The notes beneath the pieces are model-generated. The model saw only the letters and a program-made list of their open reading frames with translations, was not told the origin of the DNA and made no database searches. DNA of 20,981 nucleotides. It comes from Bacillota bacterium (lineage in GTDB: Bacteria; Bacillota; Clostridia; Lachnospirales; Lachnospiraceae). This document shows positions 1-5,853 of the stretch, piece after piece. The stretch's first letter is position 1; each line of letters starts with the position of its first letter. The translations under genes were made by a program, and so were the position numbers. The stretch is taken from the NCBI GenBank assembly GCA_023460575.1, contig JAEWPQ010000100.1, positions 1-20,981 of the forward strand, read 5' to 3'.

Positions 1-89
1 GATGCCTCCTTTAGACTTTCTAGTTTTATTAATAATTCTTTGTGACTTTCTCCGTGTAATGGATTATTAATTGAGATAAATACGTGCAT
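1..89 (-). CDS. Partial hypothetical protein, N-terminus only
   Basis: A minus-strand reading frame starts with ATG at position 89 and stays open for 29 codons to the left edge of the window. The visible N-terminus begins MHVFISINNPLHGES. A GGAG sequence lies a few bases upstream of the ATG (minus strand, about 94-97), which supports the start. I do not recognise the family. It points away from the small + strand ORF at 173. Only 29 residues can be seen, so it may simply be a chance open frame. Confidence 0.3.
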   Translation of the reverse strand, partial: MHVFISINNPLHGESHKELLIKLESLKEA

Positions 90-172
90 GATACTCCATA
101 TTGTACTTTCCAAAATTGCTATTTAACGTAGAACCGGAGCTGTCCGAAAAACAGCAGAAAGGAAAAGATATT

Positions 173-340
173 ATGGAAAAAAAGATTAAAATGAAATTGG
201 AATGTGATGGAATCATAGAAACTTTAGAAAAAGCGAACCTGTTAAAAGAAACCTTGTTAGAGGCAAATCAGTTAGCAGATTCGCTGCAGGAAAAGTTAAT
301 TATTCTAAATCAAGGTATTCGTCCAAATATTCATCAGTAG
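173..340 (+). CDS. Small phage-like hypothetical protein (55 aa)
   Basis: A 55-residue, Glu/Lys/Leu-rich, mostly helical protein. I chose the ATG at 173 rather than an upstream in-frame ATG at 101 because an AGAAAGGAAAAG purine-rich ribosome binding site lies just ahead of it. The pattern of a charged start followed by EKANLLKETLLEANQLADSL resembles small conserved proteins common in Firmicutes prophages, whose function is unknown. It is followed by no obvious terminator. Its last 41 bases overlap the end of an open minus-strand fragment at 300-560, so one of the two is probably not functional. No catalytic motif is visible. The phage link is inferred from general resemblance and location. 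Confidence 0.5.
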   Translation: MEKKIKMKLECDGIIETLEKANLLKETLLEANQLADSLQEKLIILNQGIRPNIHQ

Positions 341-560
341 CAGCTTCGATCATATCATTTAATGTATTAAAATCAGTTGATTCCGACACATATTTATTCA
401 TGATATCATCTGGAATATTATCGAGGTCATTATCACATGTTACAGAGAAACCACCTTGATTAAAAAAATCATCAAATGATACTGATTTAGAATGCCTTTT
501 TAAAAATTTTGATCCTGTAATTCCATTATATGGAAATAGAAATAGGAAAGCAAGAATACG
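300..560 (-). pseudogene. Fragment of an unidentified gene, start missing
   Basis: The minus strand is open for 86 codons between an upstream in-frame stop just right of 560 and a TAA at 302-300. The translation is protein-like: it contains LFPYNGITGSKFLKRHSKS and an acidic C-terminus ending EYLDEYLDLE. The only ATG is at about codon 54, and no ribosome binding site or start is found for the better part. This suggests the C-terminal remnant of a longer gene whose 5' part was lost by recombination. It converges on and overlaps the 173-340 ORF. I do not recognise the family, and the ORF could also be fortuitous. Confidence 0.35.
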
Positions 561-606
561 GTTTTACTATTTTAAGAAAAAATAAAATACATTAATCTAA
601 TTCCTC

Positions 607-635
607 TTGTTAAAAGTTTAATATTTATTTATAAT
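607..635 (+). promoter_or_regulatory. Sigma-A type promoter for the 669 gene
   Basis: TTGTTA at 607-612 and a perfect TATAAT at 630-635 are separated by 17 bases. This gives the downstream gene its own promoter inside what would otherwise be a phage late operon. A GAGGAGAGG ribosome binding site follows at 652-660. Confidence 0.7.
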
Positions 636-668
636 AATAGTACTAACTTATGAGGAGAGGATTTAGAA

Positions 669-1322
669 ATGTGTGAATTATCAAATGAAAAACTAACTTT
701 TAAAGATTATCGAGATTTAGTTATTCAATCTGGAATGCAAGCTATACCTTACGTAGGTGGATCACTTTCAACTTTGTATTTTGGATTTAAGCAAGAAAAA
801 CGTTTTAAAAGACTCGAATCATTTTATTTAGAATTAAATGAAGAAATTGAATCCGTAAAAGAAAAAATTCCTGATATAGCAAATCAAAATCCAGAAGAGC
901 TTGGCGCAATAATTGAAGAATTACACGATAAGATTGAGGCAGAGCATCTTTCTATTAAAAGGGATTTATATAAACAGTACTACAAACAGACATTGTTGTA
1001 TCCTGTTAATGGAAATTACGATGAACGAAAATTATACTTAGATATATTATCACAACTTATGCCATTAAATATTAGACTTATCATTTTTTTATCTATGCAA
1101 AGTGGCCCGGTTGCAGCCTCTAATATAGTGAGTAAAGGTACGGAAAAGGCAGTAATATTAGGGGCAATATCTCAATTAAAAAACTATGGAATAATTGAAG
1201 GCAAGCTCAATAATATTGTGTTTAGTGGTATAGGTGATAATGCAATTAATGAAGATGTTTCGTTAACGGAATTAGGAAGAAAATTTCATCATTTTTGTCT
1301 TAATGAACCAATCAAATTTTAA
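669..1322 (+). CDS. Uncharacterised moron-like prophage protein (217 aa)
   Basis: I do not recognise a named family. The 217-residue protein has three visible parts. Residues about 18-40 form a hydrophobic, glycine-containing stretch (AIPYVGGSLSTLYFGF) that could insert in or touch a membrane. Residues about 43-100 are rich in Glu and Lys and probably form a coiled coil. Residues about 125-215 look like a winged-helix fold, with an ISQLKNYGIIEG segment and a final LTELGRKFHHF helix. The start at 669 has a GAGGAGAGG site 8 bases upstream. The gene has its own promoter (607-635) and terminator (1323-1351), and interrupts the expected order of phage tail genes. That arrangement is typical of morons: cargo genes expressed from the prophage that often give superinfection exclusion or host fitness. 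A defence role is inference only. Confidence 0.75.
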   Translation: MCELSNEKLTFKDYRDLVIQSGMQAIPYVGGSLSTLYFGFKQEKRFKRLESFYLELNEEIESVKEKIPDIANQNPEELGAIIEELHDKIEAEHLSIKRDLYKQYYKQTLLYPVNGNYDERKLYLDILSQLMPLNIRLIIFLSMQSGPVAASNIVSKGTEKAVILGAISQLKNYGIIEGKLNNIVFSGIGDNAINEDVSLTELGRKFHHFCLNEPIKF

Positions 1323-1351
1323 AAAAGAGATGCCTTTTTGGCGTCTCTTTT
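1323..1351 (+). terminator. Rho-independent terminator of the moron gene
   Basis: A 12-base arm (AAAAGAGATGCC, 1323-1334) pairs with 1340-1351 around a five-T loop, with one G-U wobble. The 3' arm ends in a T-rich run. It begins immediately after the stop codon of the 669 gene. Confidence 0.8.
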
Positions 1352-1389
1352 ATTTACCATTTTACCGAACTAAATAAACTTGTAAACCG

Positions 1390-1410
1390 GAGCCGATCGG
1401 CTCTTATTTT
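1390..1410 (+). terminator. Small GC-rich hairpin followed by T-run
   Basis: GAGCCGATCGGCTC at 1390-1403 is a perfect palindrome that folds as a 5-bp stem with a GATC loop, followed by TTATTTTTAT. It lies upstream of the 1442 phage gene. It may terminate an upstream late transcript, act as an attenuator, or protect an mRNA end. Confidence 0.5.
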
Positions 1411-1441
1411 TATGCCATAGAATAGGCAGAAAGGGATATTT

Positions 1442-1819
1442 ATGAAAGATAAATTAATCTTAAAAGATGGAACCACAATTGAATTTGAAGCCTATGCAAG
1501 CCTTACGGCGATCAGTACAATTTTTACGGACTGGACAGCTGCCACGGCTGCATTATCGAAACTGACGAATGAAAATCTTTTGAGCGTCCAGGTACAGACA
1601 GGCGAGGGGCTTACCGTAGGAAATTACACTGATCTTGTTCTGCAGCCTGGATTATGGGAAGTGAAAGAAGACGGTATACACATTACCATTTCTCTACGTG
1701 AAAAGACTGACATTGAAAAACGTCTGGAAAGTGTAGAAGCAGGTCAGCAGACACAGGACGGAGCTATCGCAGACATGGGAGAAGTTGTTGGAAAGCTTGC
1801 AGAAGGAGGAACGGTATAA
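1442..1819 (+). CDS. Small phage tail-end protein (125 aa)
   Basis: A 125-residue protein with a beta-rich first part (MKDKLILKDGTTIEFEAYA onward, then VQVQTGEGLTVGNYTDLVLQPG) and a C-terminal helix (ISLREKTDIEKRLESVEAGQQTQ) that is probably a short coiled coil. It stands immediately before a small XkdX/CD1375-like protein and a holin, the usual position of minor tail or baseplate-associated proteins at the end of siphophage structural operons in Clostridia. An AGAAAGG site precedes the ATG. Its stop overlaps the next start (TAATG), so the two genes are translationally coupled. No tail fibre gene precedes it here; the moron gene at 669 lies where one would be expected. The structural assignment rests mainly on gene order. 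Confidence 0.6.
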   Translation: MKDKLILKDGTTIEFEAYASLTAISTIFTDWTAATAALSKLTNENLLSVQVQTGEGLTVGNYTDLVLQPGLWEVKEDGIHITISLREKTDIEKRLESVEAGQQTQDGAIADMGEVVGKLAEGGTV

Positions 1820-1923
1820 TGGGCGAGTTTTACGGAAAAAGAATCAGGAACAGTATTATGACAATTGAACAGGTTCCGGCTTACTGGCTGGCAAAGACCG
1901 AAAAATGGTTAAGTGAAAATTAA
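1819..1923 (+). CDS. XkdX/CD1375-like small phage protein (34 aa)
   Basis: A 34-residue ORF that starts at the overlapping TAATG of the previous gene. Its sequence, GEFYGKRIRNSIMTIEQVPA followed by YWLAKTEKWL, matches the pattern of very short conserved proteins found just before the holin in many clostridial prophages (MxxxYxxxIxxGxxTxExVPxxW, then a final amphipathic helix). The ribosome binding site AGGAGG lies within the end of the upstream gene at 1804-1809. The role is unknown; these proteins are generally assigned to the tail module by position. The family likeness is from memory of the pattern, not from a search. Confidence 0.65.
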   Translation: MGEFYGKRIRNSIMTIEQVPAYWLAKTEKWLSEN

Positions 1924-1943
1924 GAAAGAGTGGGCACAGTAGA

Positions 1944-2417
1944 ATGAAAAAAGAGATTGCTATAATGATTCAGACAACACTTGCAGGAGTGGGGGCGTTT
2001 TTAAGTGCAAAGCTGGGGATATTATATCCAGTACTGTGCATTTTGGCTGTTATGATGTTTATTGACTACATATCAGGTATGCTAGCAAGCCAAGTAGAAT
2101 CACTGGATCACCCGGATGATAAAAACTATGGCTGGAACAGCAAAAAGGGAGCAAAAGGCATTATTAAAAAATTTGGATACATTAGCACAATTGCTGTTGC
2201 AATGGTAATTGATTACGTCATTGTATCAGTATCAGCTAAATTAAATATTAAGATGCCGGCAACGGCCTTGTTCGGGTTATTAGTAACAGTATGGTATATT
2301 TTGAATGAATCACTCTCCATTATCGAGAACGCAGGAAGAATGGGCGCGCCCGTGCCTGAATGGCTACGTAAGTACATAGCAGTTCTAAAAGATAAGATTG
2401 ACAAGCAAGTAGAATAA
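1944..2417 (+). CDS. Phage holin, holin family 4_1 (TcdE-like), 157 aa
   Basis: Holins accumulate in the cytoplasmic membrane and open it at a set time, letting the endolysin reach the peptidoglycan. This protein has several hydrophobic helices: residues about 8-24, about 25-48 (LGILYPVLCILAVMMFIDYI with SGMLAS), about 75-95 (YISTIAVAMVIDYVIVSV) and about 105-122. The FIDYISGMLAS segment followed by an exposed NSKKGAKGIIKKF loop and the NESLSIIENAGRMGAPVPEWL motif are characteristic of the holin 4_1/toxin-secretion holin family (Pfam PF05105, which includes TcdE). The C-terminus is a charged helix. An AAGAAAGAG site precedes the ATG. It is followed by the endolysin after a hairpin-rich gap, the standard lysis cassette order. 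Confidence 0.92.
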   Translation: MKKEIAIMIQTTLAGVGAFLSAKLGILYPVLCILAVMMFIDYISGMLASQVESLDHPDDKNYGWNSKKGAKGIIKKFGYISTIAVAMVIDYVIVSVSAKLNIKMPATALFGLLVTVWYILNESLSIIENAGRMGAPVPEWLRKYIAVLKDKIDKQVE

Positions 2418-2420
2418 TCT

Positions 2421-2454
2421 GTTGCGACCGTCGCAACGGTTGTAACATCACAAC
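2421..2454. repeat. Two tandem small inverted repeats after the holin
   Basis: GTTGCGAC (2421-2428) and GTCGCAAC (2430-2437) form an 8-bp perfect inverted repeat around a single base. It is followed directly by GTTGT (2439-2443) and ACAAC (2450-2454). They lie just ahead of the 2460-2487 terminator. Possible roles are RNA structure protecting the holin transcript or a protein binding site. Confidence 0.55.
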
Positions 2455-2459
2455 TTTAT

Positions 2460-2487
2460 GGACCTGGGTTATCCTGGGTCCTTTTTT
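2460..2487 (+). terminator. Terminator between holin and endolysin
   Basis: GGACCTGGG (2460-2468), a TTAT loop and CCTGGGTCC (2473-2481) form a nine-pair stem with two wobbles, followed by six Ts. This is a classical rho-independent terminator between the two lysis genes, so the endolysin is expected to depend on read-through or its own signal. Confidence 0.75.
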
Positions 2488-2508
2488 CGATTGGAGGAAG
2501 AAAAAGAT

Positions 2509-3372
2509 ATGATTAGTAATTGTGGTCATGATGAAAACGGTAAATACACAGGCGGTAAAACTGGTGATCAGACTGGTGGAGAGTATGCAGTGATTAACTG
2601 GTATAACCGCCCTTGGTCTTGTGTATTAAGATATCCAGATATAAATGCAGCATTAAAGATCGCAGAGACTGCAAAGGCCGCGGCAATTAATAATAATGTG
2701 GGCTACGATCAGGGTGAAAGACTTACATACTATAATTGCTTAAAAGCGGTAAAATGGGACCCTGCTAAGATCACAACTCCGTGCGAGGGTGACTGTAGTG
2801 CTACAACGGCGGCAAATATTATTGCCGCTGGTAATTTGTTAGGAATCAGTAAACTGAAATCTATCAGCCCGTCGAATACCACATCTACATTGCGAAAGGC
2901 TCTTATTGGCGCGGGATTCAAGCTTTTAACGGATAGTAAATATCTTACAAGTGATAAATATTTGCTTCCAGGAGATATACCCCTTTATGATGGACATCAC
3001 GTTGTAATTAATCTTGATTATGGATCAGAAGTTAAACCAGTAGAAGAAAAGAAATCCGGCTGGGTACAGGTTGCCGATGGCTGGATGTATTACAATGGTG
3101 ATACCGGTCTACCGGTTTGTGATGGCTGGGTAAAGGATCAGGACAAGTGGTACTGGTTTGATGCTTCCGGGCGCATGGTAGCAAACGTATGGTATCAGTA
3201 TCAGGGTGACTGGTATTACCTTGGGCCAGACGGGGCTATGTGTCAGTCACAGCTTGTGGAAAGTTCTGGCAAGATATATGCAGTGAACACTGATGGAAGG
3301 CTGGTTTCTGGTAAGATATTAGCGTCAACACTTAGCGATGGTTCGCTTGAATATAATGGGTTGACAAGTTAA
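2509..3372 (+). CDS. Phage endolysin: NlpC/P60-like hydrolase with wall-binding repeats
   Basis: The endolysin cleaves host peptidoglycan at the end of the lytic cycle. The ATG at 2509 gives a 287-residue protein and has a GGAGGAAG site ahead of it; the in-frame ATG at 2458 lies inside the terminator stem and is unlikely. The N-terminal domain (residues about 1-172) begins ISNCGHDENGKYTGGKTGDQTGG, a signature of clostridial and streptococcal phage lysins. A probable nucleophile Cys96 sits in EGDCSATT and a probable catalytic His163/164 in LYDGHHVVINL, the Cys-His pattern of the NlpC/P60 superfamily. Residues about 184-250 carry repeated aromatic units (GWVQVADGWMYY, GWVKDQDKWYWFD, WYQYQGDWYYLGPDG) like choline-binding/cell-wall-binding repeats. 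No signal peptide is visible, in keeping with holin-dependent release. The exact bond cut (endopeptidase or amidase) cannot be read from the sequence. Confidence 0.88.
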   Translation: MISNCGHDENGKYTGGKTGDQTGGEYAVINWYNRPWSCVLRYPDINAALKIAETAKAAAINNNVGYDQGERLTYYNCLKAVKWDPAKITTPCEGDCSATTAANIIAAGNLLGISKLKSISPSNTTSTLRKALIGAGFKLLTDSKYLTSDKYLLPGDIPLYDGHHVVINLDYGSEVKPVEEKKSGWVQVADGWMYYNGDTGLPVCDGWVKDQDKWYWFDASGRMVANVWYQYQGDWYYLGPDGAMCQSQLVESSGKIYAVNTDGRLVSGKILASTLSDGSLEYNGLTS

Positions 3373-3385
3373 AACAAAGTTACAT

Positions 3386-3433
3386 ACAATTGCAACATTA
3401 CATTAGATAAATCCGTGGTAATGTTGCAATTGT
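3386..3433. terminator. Long bidirectional terminator between convergent genes
   Basis: Perfect 16-bp arms at 3386-3401 and 3418-3433 (ACAATTGCAACATTAC and its complement) enclose a 16-base loop, with T-rich sequence after the + strand arm. It lies between the rightward endolysin and the leftward DUF2971 gene and can serve both. Confidence 0.75.
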
Positions 3434-3444
3434 TCTTTTCTGCA

Positions 3445-4452
3445 TTATACATATGGACTCTTAGCTTTTATAATTTCTATTTCTTTTGATTCAATATTAT
3501 CTATATAATTATTCTGTGTTAATAATAGTTTTAAGTCCAATATGTTAATTCTGCATTTAGGTCCTAAAATAATTTTTTTAATCATCTTTTCTCTACAGCT
3601 TTCAAAACCTATTTCAAAATAAAGGCGTATATTATCATGTGTACTTCTATATTTTAATTGACTTCTTGTAAATTGCCCCATATATTTATCGTTTTTTGAA
3701 AAAATACCATCTAAAAAACCGGCATATCCGTAAGCGTCGACACCATCATCAGCATTATAATTACTTGATTTAGTGTTTTTATATATTCGCCATTCTTTTT
3801 CTTCACTGAAACTACTATGTTTAAAAACAAAGCCTTCTTGCCAGATTGAAATTAATATCATTCCAATTTGGCTAATTAATTCAATTTTGTTAAAGTCTCC
3901 GGTTTCGTGATTAATGCTACTGTCTATTGCCCACATAAACCTATCATCTAAAGCAGCATGCAAAAAACTGTGTATTATTTTTTGACTGTATATCACTTTT
4001 GTAAAGCCATAAGTTTCATCACTATTTATTTGAGATAATAAACTGGAATCAAAGCCAATTGCCACCCCTTTTCCGTCGTTTCCATAAGCCCTCCATTGAC
4101 TCAATAAATCTTTTGACTCAGAAAAACAGCATAAAAAGTTTTTTGAAAATTTAGATATTGGAGCTTTTTTGTTAATCAAATTATTAATAATTTCTATGGC
4201 TATTCTTTTTATTACATTTTTTAATTCATTATCATATCTGTTTCCATAACTTTTTGATGTTTCATCTATTACATCTGTGAAATTATCAAATATATAATTT
4301 AATTCCGTAGTATCATTAGTCATATCTGCATCTGACAACCAAATACACTTATTTTGAATTATACTTAATAAGGCATCTATTGGACAGTAATGATATAAGA
4401 TTTTAGGCAATTTAGGGTTGTATTTTAAATATTCACTTGTTAAAACTGGCAT
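3445..4452 (-). CDS. DUF2971 family protein (335 aa)
   Basis: The motifs fit the DUF2971 family (Pfam PF11185): LYHYCPIDALLSIIQNKCIWLS with NDTTE (residues about 19-50), CFSESKDLLSQWRAYG followed by GKGVAIGFD (about 109-135) and EEKEWRI (about 217-223), with a C-terminal ILGPKC strand. The start at 4452 is preferred over the double ATG at 4467 because GGAGG lies five bases before it; the first two ATGs overlap that site. No biochemical role is established for the family. The opening motif (H-Y, then an 'S-Ixxxxxxx-LS' helix-strand) resembles the start of ADP-ribosyltransferase-type folds such as DarT, which is inference. The gene is the second of a minus-strand pair, 63 bases after the zinc-finger gene, in the cargo zone between lysin and attachment end, where prophages often carry defence genes. 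It is notably AT-rich. Confidence 0.82.
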   Translation of the reverse strand: MPVLTSEYLKYNPKLPKILYHYCPIDALLSIIQNKCIWLSDADMTNDTTELNYIFDNFTDVIDETSKSYGNRYDNELKNVIKRIAIEIINNLINKKAPISKFSKNFLCCFSESKDLLSQWRAYGNDGKGVAIGFDSSLLSQINSDETYGFTKVIYSQKIIHSFLHAALDDRFMWAIDSSINHETGDFNKIELISQIGMILISIWQEGFVFKHSSFSEEKEWRIYKNTKSSNYNADDGVDAYGYAGFLDGIFSKNDKYMGQFTRSQLKYRSTHDNIRLYFEIGFESCREKMIKKIILGPKCRINILDLKLLLTQNNYIDNIESKEIEIIKAKSPYV

Positions 4453-4515
4453 ATATACCTCCATCATATGTAATTTATAAATATATTTTTTTATACTTAA
4501 ATCAATGACTCACTC

Positions 4516-5547
4516 TTATGTTGTACTCAACTTGTTTTTTTCCCGTTCTCGTTGTTTTCGTTTTGCCATAAGTTGAGCACAACGTGTAGAACAGTATTTT
4601 TTTCGAGTATCTCCAGGGTCAACTTCAAAATATTTGTTACAGGTGGGATTTGAACATTTTCTAAATGTTTTATCAGAGGCAAAACTCAAATAAATATCTA
4701 GACATAATGCAATATATAAATTGGAGATATACCAGTCTCCAGTAAGTTTACCATTACTCATTACTTTAATGCGAGGATTAATATAATATAACGCATTGTT
4801 TAATTCTGTTTCAGCAACATATATACATACGGATTTTAGAATATCCAAAGCTTCGCGCGGAAATGTAGTAATATTATTAATAATATTAGTACGAAAACCA
4901 TGTAAATTATGTTGTTCAATAAATTTAACATCAAAATAGTTATTTATATAATTAATTAAAGAGATACAATAATCATACTCAGGCAGATAGAGCCAGAATT
5001 TTTTGCTTTTACTATTTAATAACTTAATTATATAATCTATAGACTGGTTTAAATTTGGTTCGTCTGAAACGGACACATAATTATCTTTGATTTGATCGTT
5101 AAACCATCGTCTAAAACAAACTGCATAACGTTCATCAAGTGGTGTTTTCGTTAATAATAGTAATGACACATTTACTATCATTCCTATATCATCTTGCTTT
5201 TGAAGCGATGTAATTAAATTGACCAAGCACTGTAATAATAAAACAATAGACTTTATATGACTAATATCTATCACTTCTTCAGATACTCCATCTGTTTCAG
5301 CTTCATCAAGAAACAGCGGTCCATATTTAGAAATATAATTTAAAATGGCTCGATCATCAGTAATGTTTACGCTTAGAATATCAATAAGGGCTATATGATC
5401 GCTAAGATTATAAGTAACATTTTTTATAGAACCTGTACTTTTAATAATATTAAATGAGGGGAAATTCTCACCGTTTTGTGACTCTTTAGTTTCTAAATAA
5501 TATTCTCTTACTTGATTTGTAAAAACAAACCCATCGTTTATTACCAT
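4516..5547 (-). CDS. C-terminal CGNR-like zinc-finger protein (343 aa)
   Basis: The first 290 residues have no motif I can name; they are mixed helical with many Asn and Ile residues, as usual for AT-rich genes. The end is a clear four-cysteine zinc ribbon: Cys298 and Cys303 in RKCSNPTCNKYF, then Cys319 and Cys323 in KKYCSTRCAQ, followed by a basic helix AKRKQREREK. This resembles the C-terminal zinc fingers of CGNR-type (Pfam PF11706) and related regulators, which suggests DNA or RNA binding. AAAGGAGGATT precedes the ATG. It is the promoter-proximal gene of a pair with the DUF2971 gene, with a 63-base gap and no terminator between, so the two are probably co-transcribed and may work together. 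Function is unknown. Confidence 0.75.
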   Translation of the reverse strand: MVINDGFVFTNQVREYYLETKESQNGENFPSFNIIKSTGSIKNVTYNLSDHIALIDILSVNITDDRAILNYISKYGPLFLDEAETDGVSEEVIDISHIKSIVLLLQCLVNLITSLQKQDDIGMIVNVSLLLLTKTPLDERYAVCFRRWFNDQIKDNYVSVSDEPNLNQSIDYIIKLLNSKSKKFWLYLPEYDYCISLINYINNYFDVKFIEQHNLHGFRTNIINNITTFPREALDILKSVCIYVAETELNNALYYINPRIKVMSNGKLTGDWYISNLYIALCLDIYLSFASDKTFRKCSNPTCNKYFEVDPGDTRKKYCSTRCAQLMAKRKQREREKNKLSTT

Positions 5548-5796
5548 ATAATCCTCCTTTTAAAAAGTCATATGAAAAGGCATATAGACATATGACACCA
5601 CATGGTATATAATGACAGTGTATCACGCCAAAGCAATACTTGCAATGCGTAATTCATTTAAAAAGCGTAATTTCTCATGATAGATTTGTGGGCAGCAACA
5701 TGCATATGACAAGCGGACTGCCAACGTTAGTCACATAAAAAAACTGATACAATTAGTAGTAATTCCATAAGCAAGTTGTAAATGATGCATATTAAC
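5548..5796. other. Divergent intergenic region with repeats, no gene
   Basis: About 250 bases separate the leftward zinc-finger gene from the rightward ribbon-helix-helix gene, and I see no credible ORF or RNA gene. It contains several repeats: an inverted pair GTCATATG/CATATGAC (5567-5574, 5589-5596), a third CATATGAC at 5703-5710, two direct copies of GCGTAATT (5647-5654 and 5665-5672, 18 bases apart), and ACGTTAGTCA at 5724-5733, which recurs near tRNA-Thr. It should hold the leftward promoter of the cargo operon, but the best -10-like sequences (TTATAT/TATACC on the minus strand, about 5607-5616) lack a convincing -35. Confidence 0.6.
5567..5596. repeat. Inverted repeat in leader of the zinc-finger gene
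   Basis: GTCATATG at 5567-5574 and CATATGAC at 5589-5596 are perfect inverted 8-mers around a 14-base spacer that itself contains CATAT. They lie in the 5' leader of the minus-strand zinc-finger gene, just upstream of its ribosome binding site. They could be an operator or an RNA hairpin. Confidence 0.5.
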
Positions 5797-5825
5797 TTGA
5801 CTTAATAAACAAATTGTACTACAAT
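5797..5825 (+). promoter_or_regulatory. Promoter with palindromic -10 for the 5854 gene
   Basis: TTGACT (5797-5802) and TACAAT (5820-5825) are separated by 17 bases. The -10 hexamer is one arm of the perfect inverted repeat ATTGTA-C-TACAAT at 5813-5825. The gene downstream encodes a probable ribbon-helix-helix DNA-binding protein, so autoregulation at this site is plausible. Confidence 0.7.
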
Positions 5826-5853
5826 ATGTTTACAGAGAAAGGAGGTGGATAAT

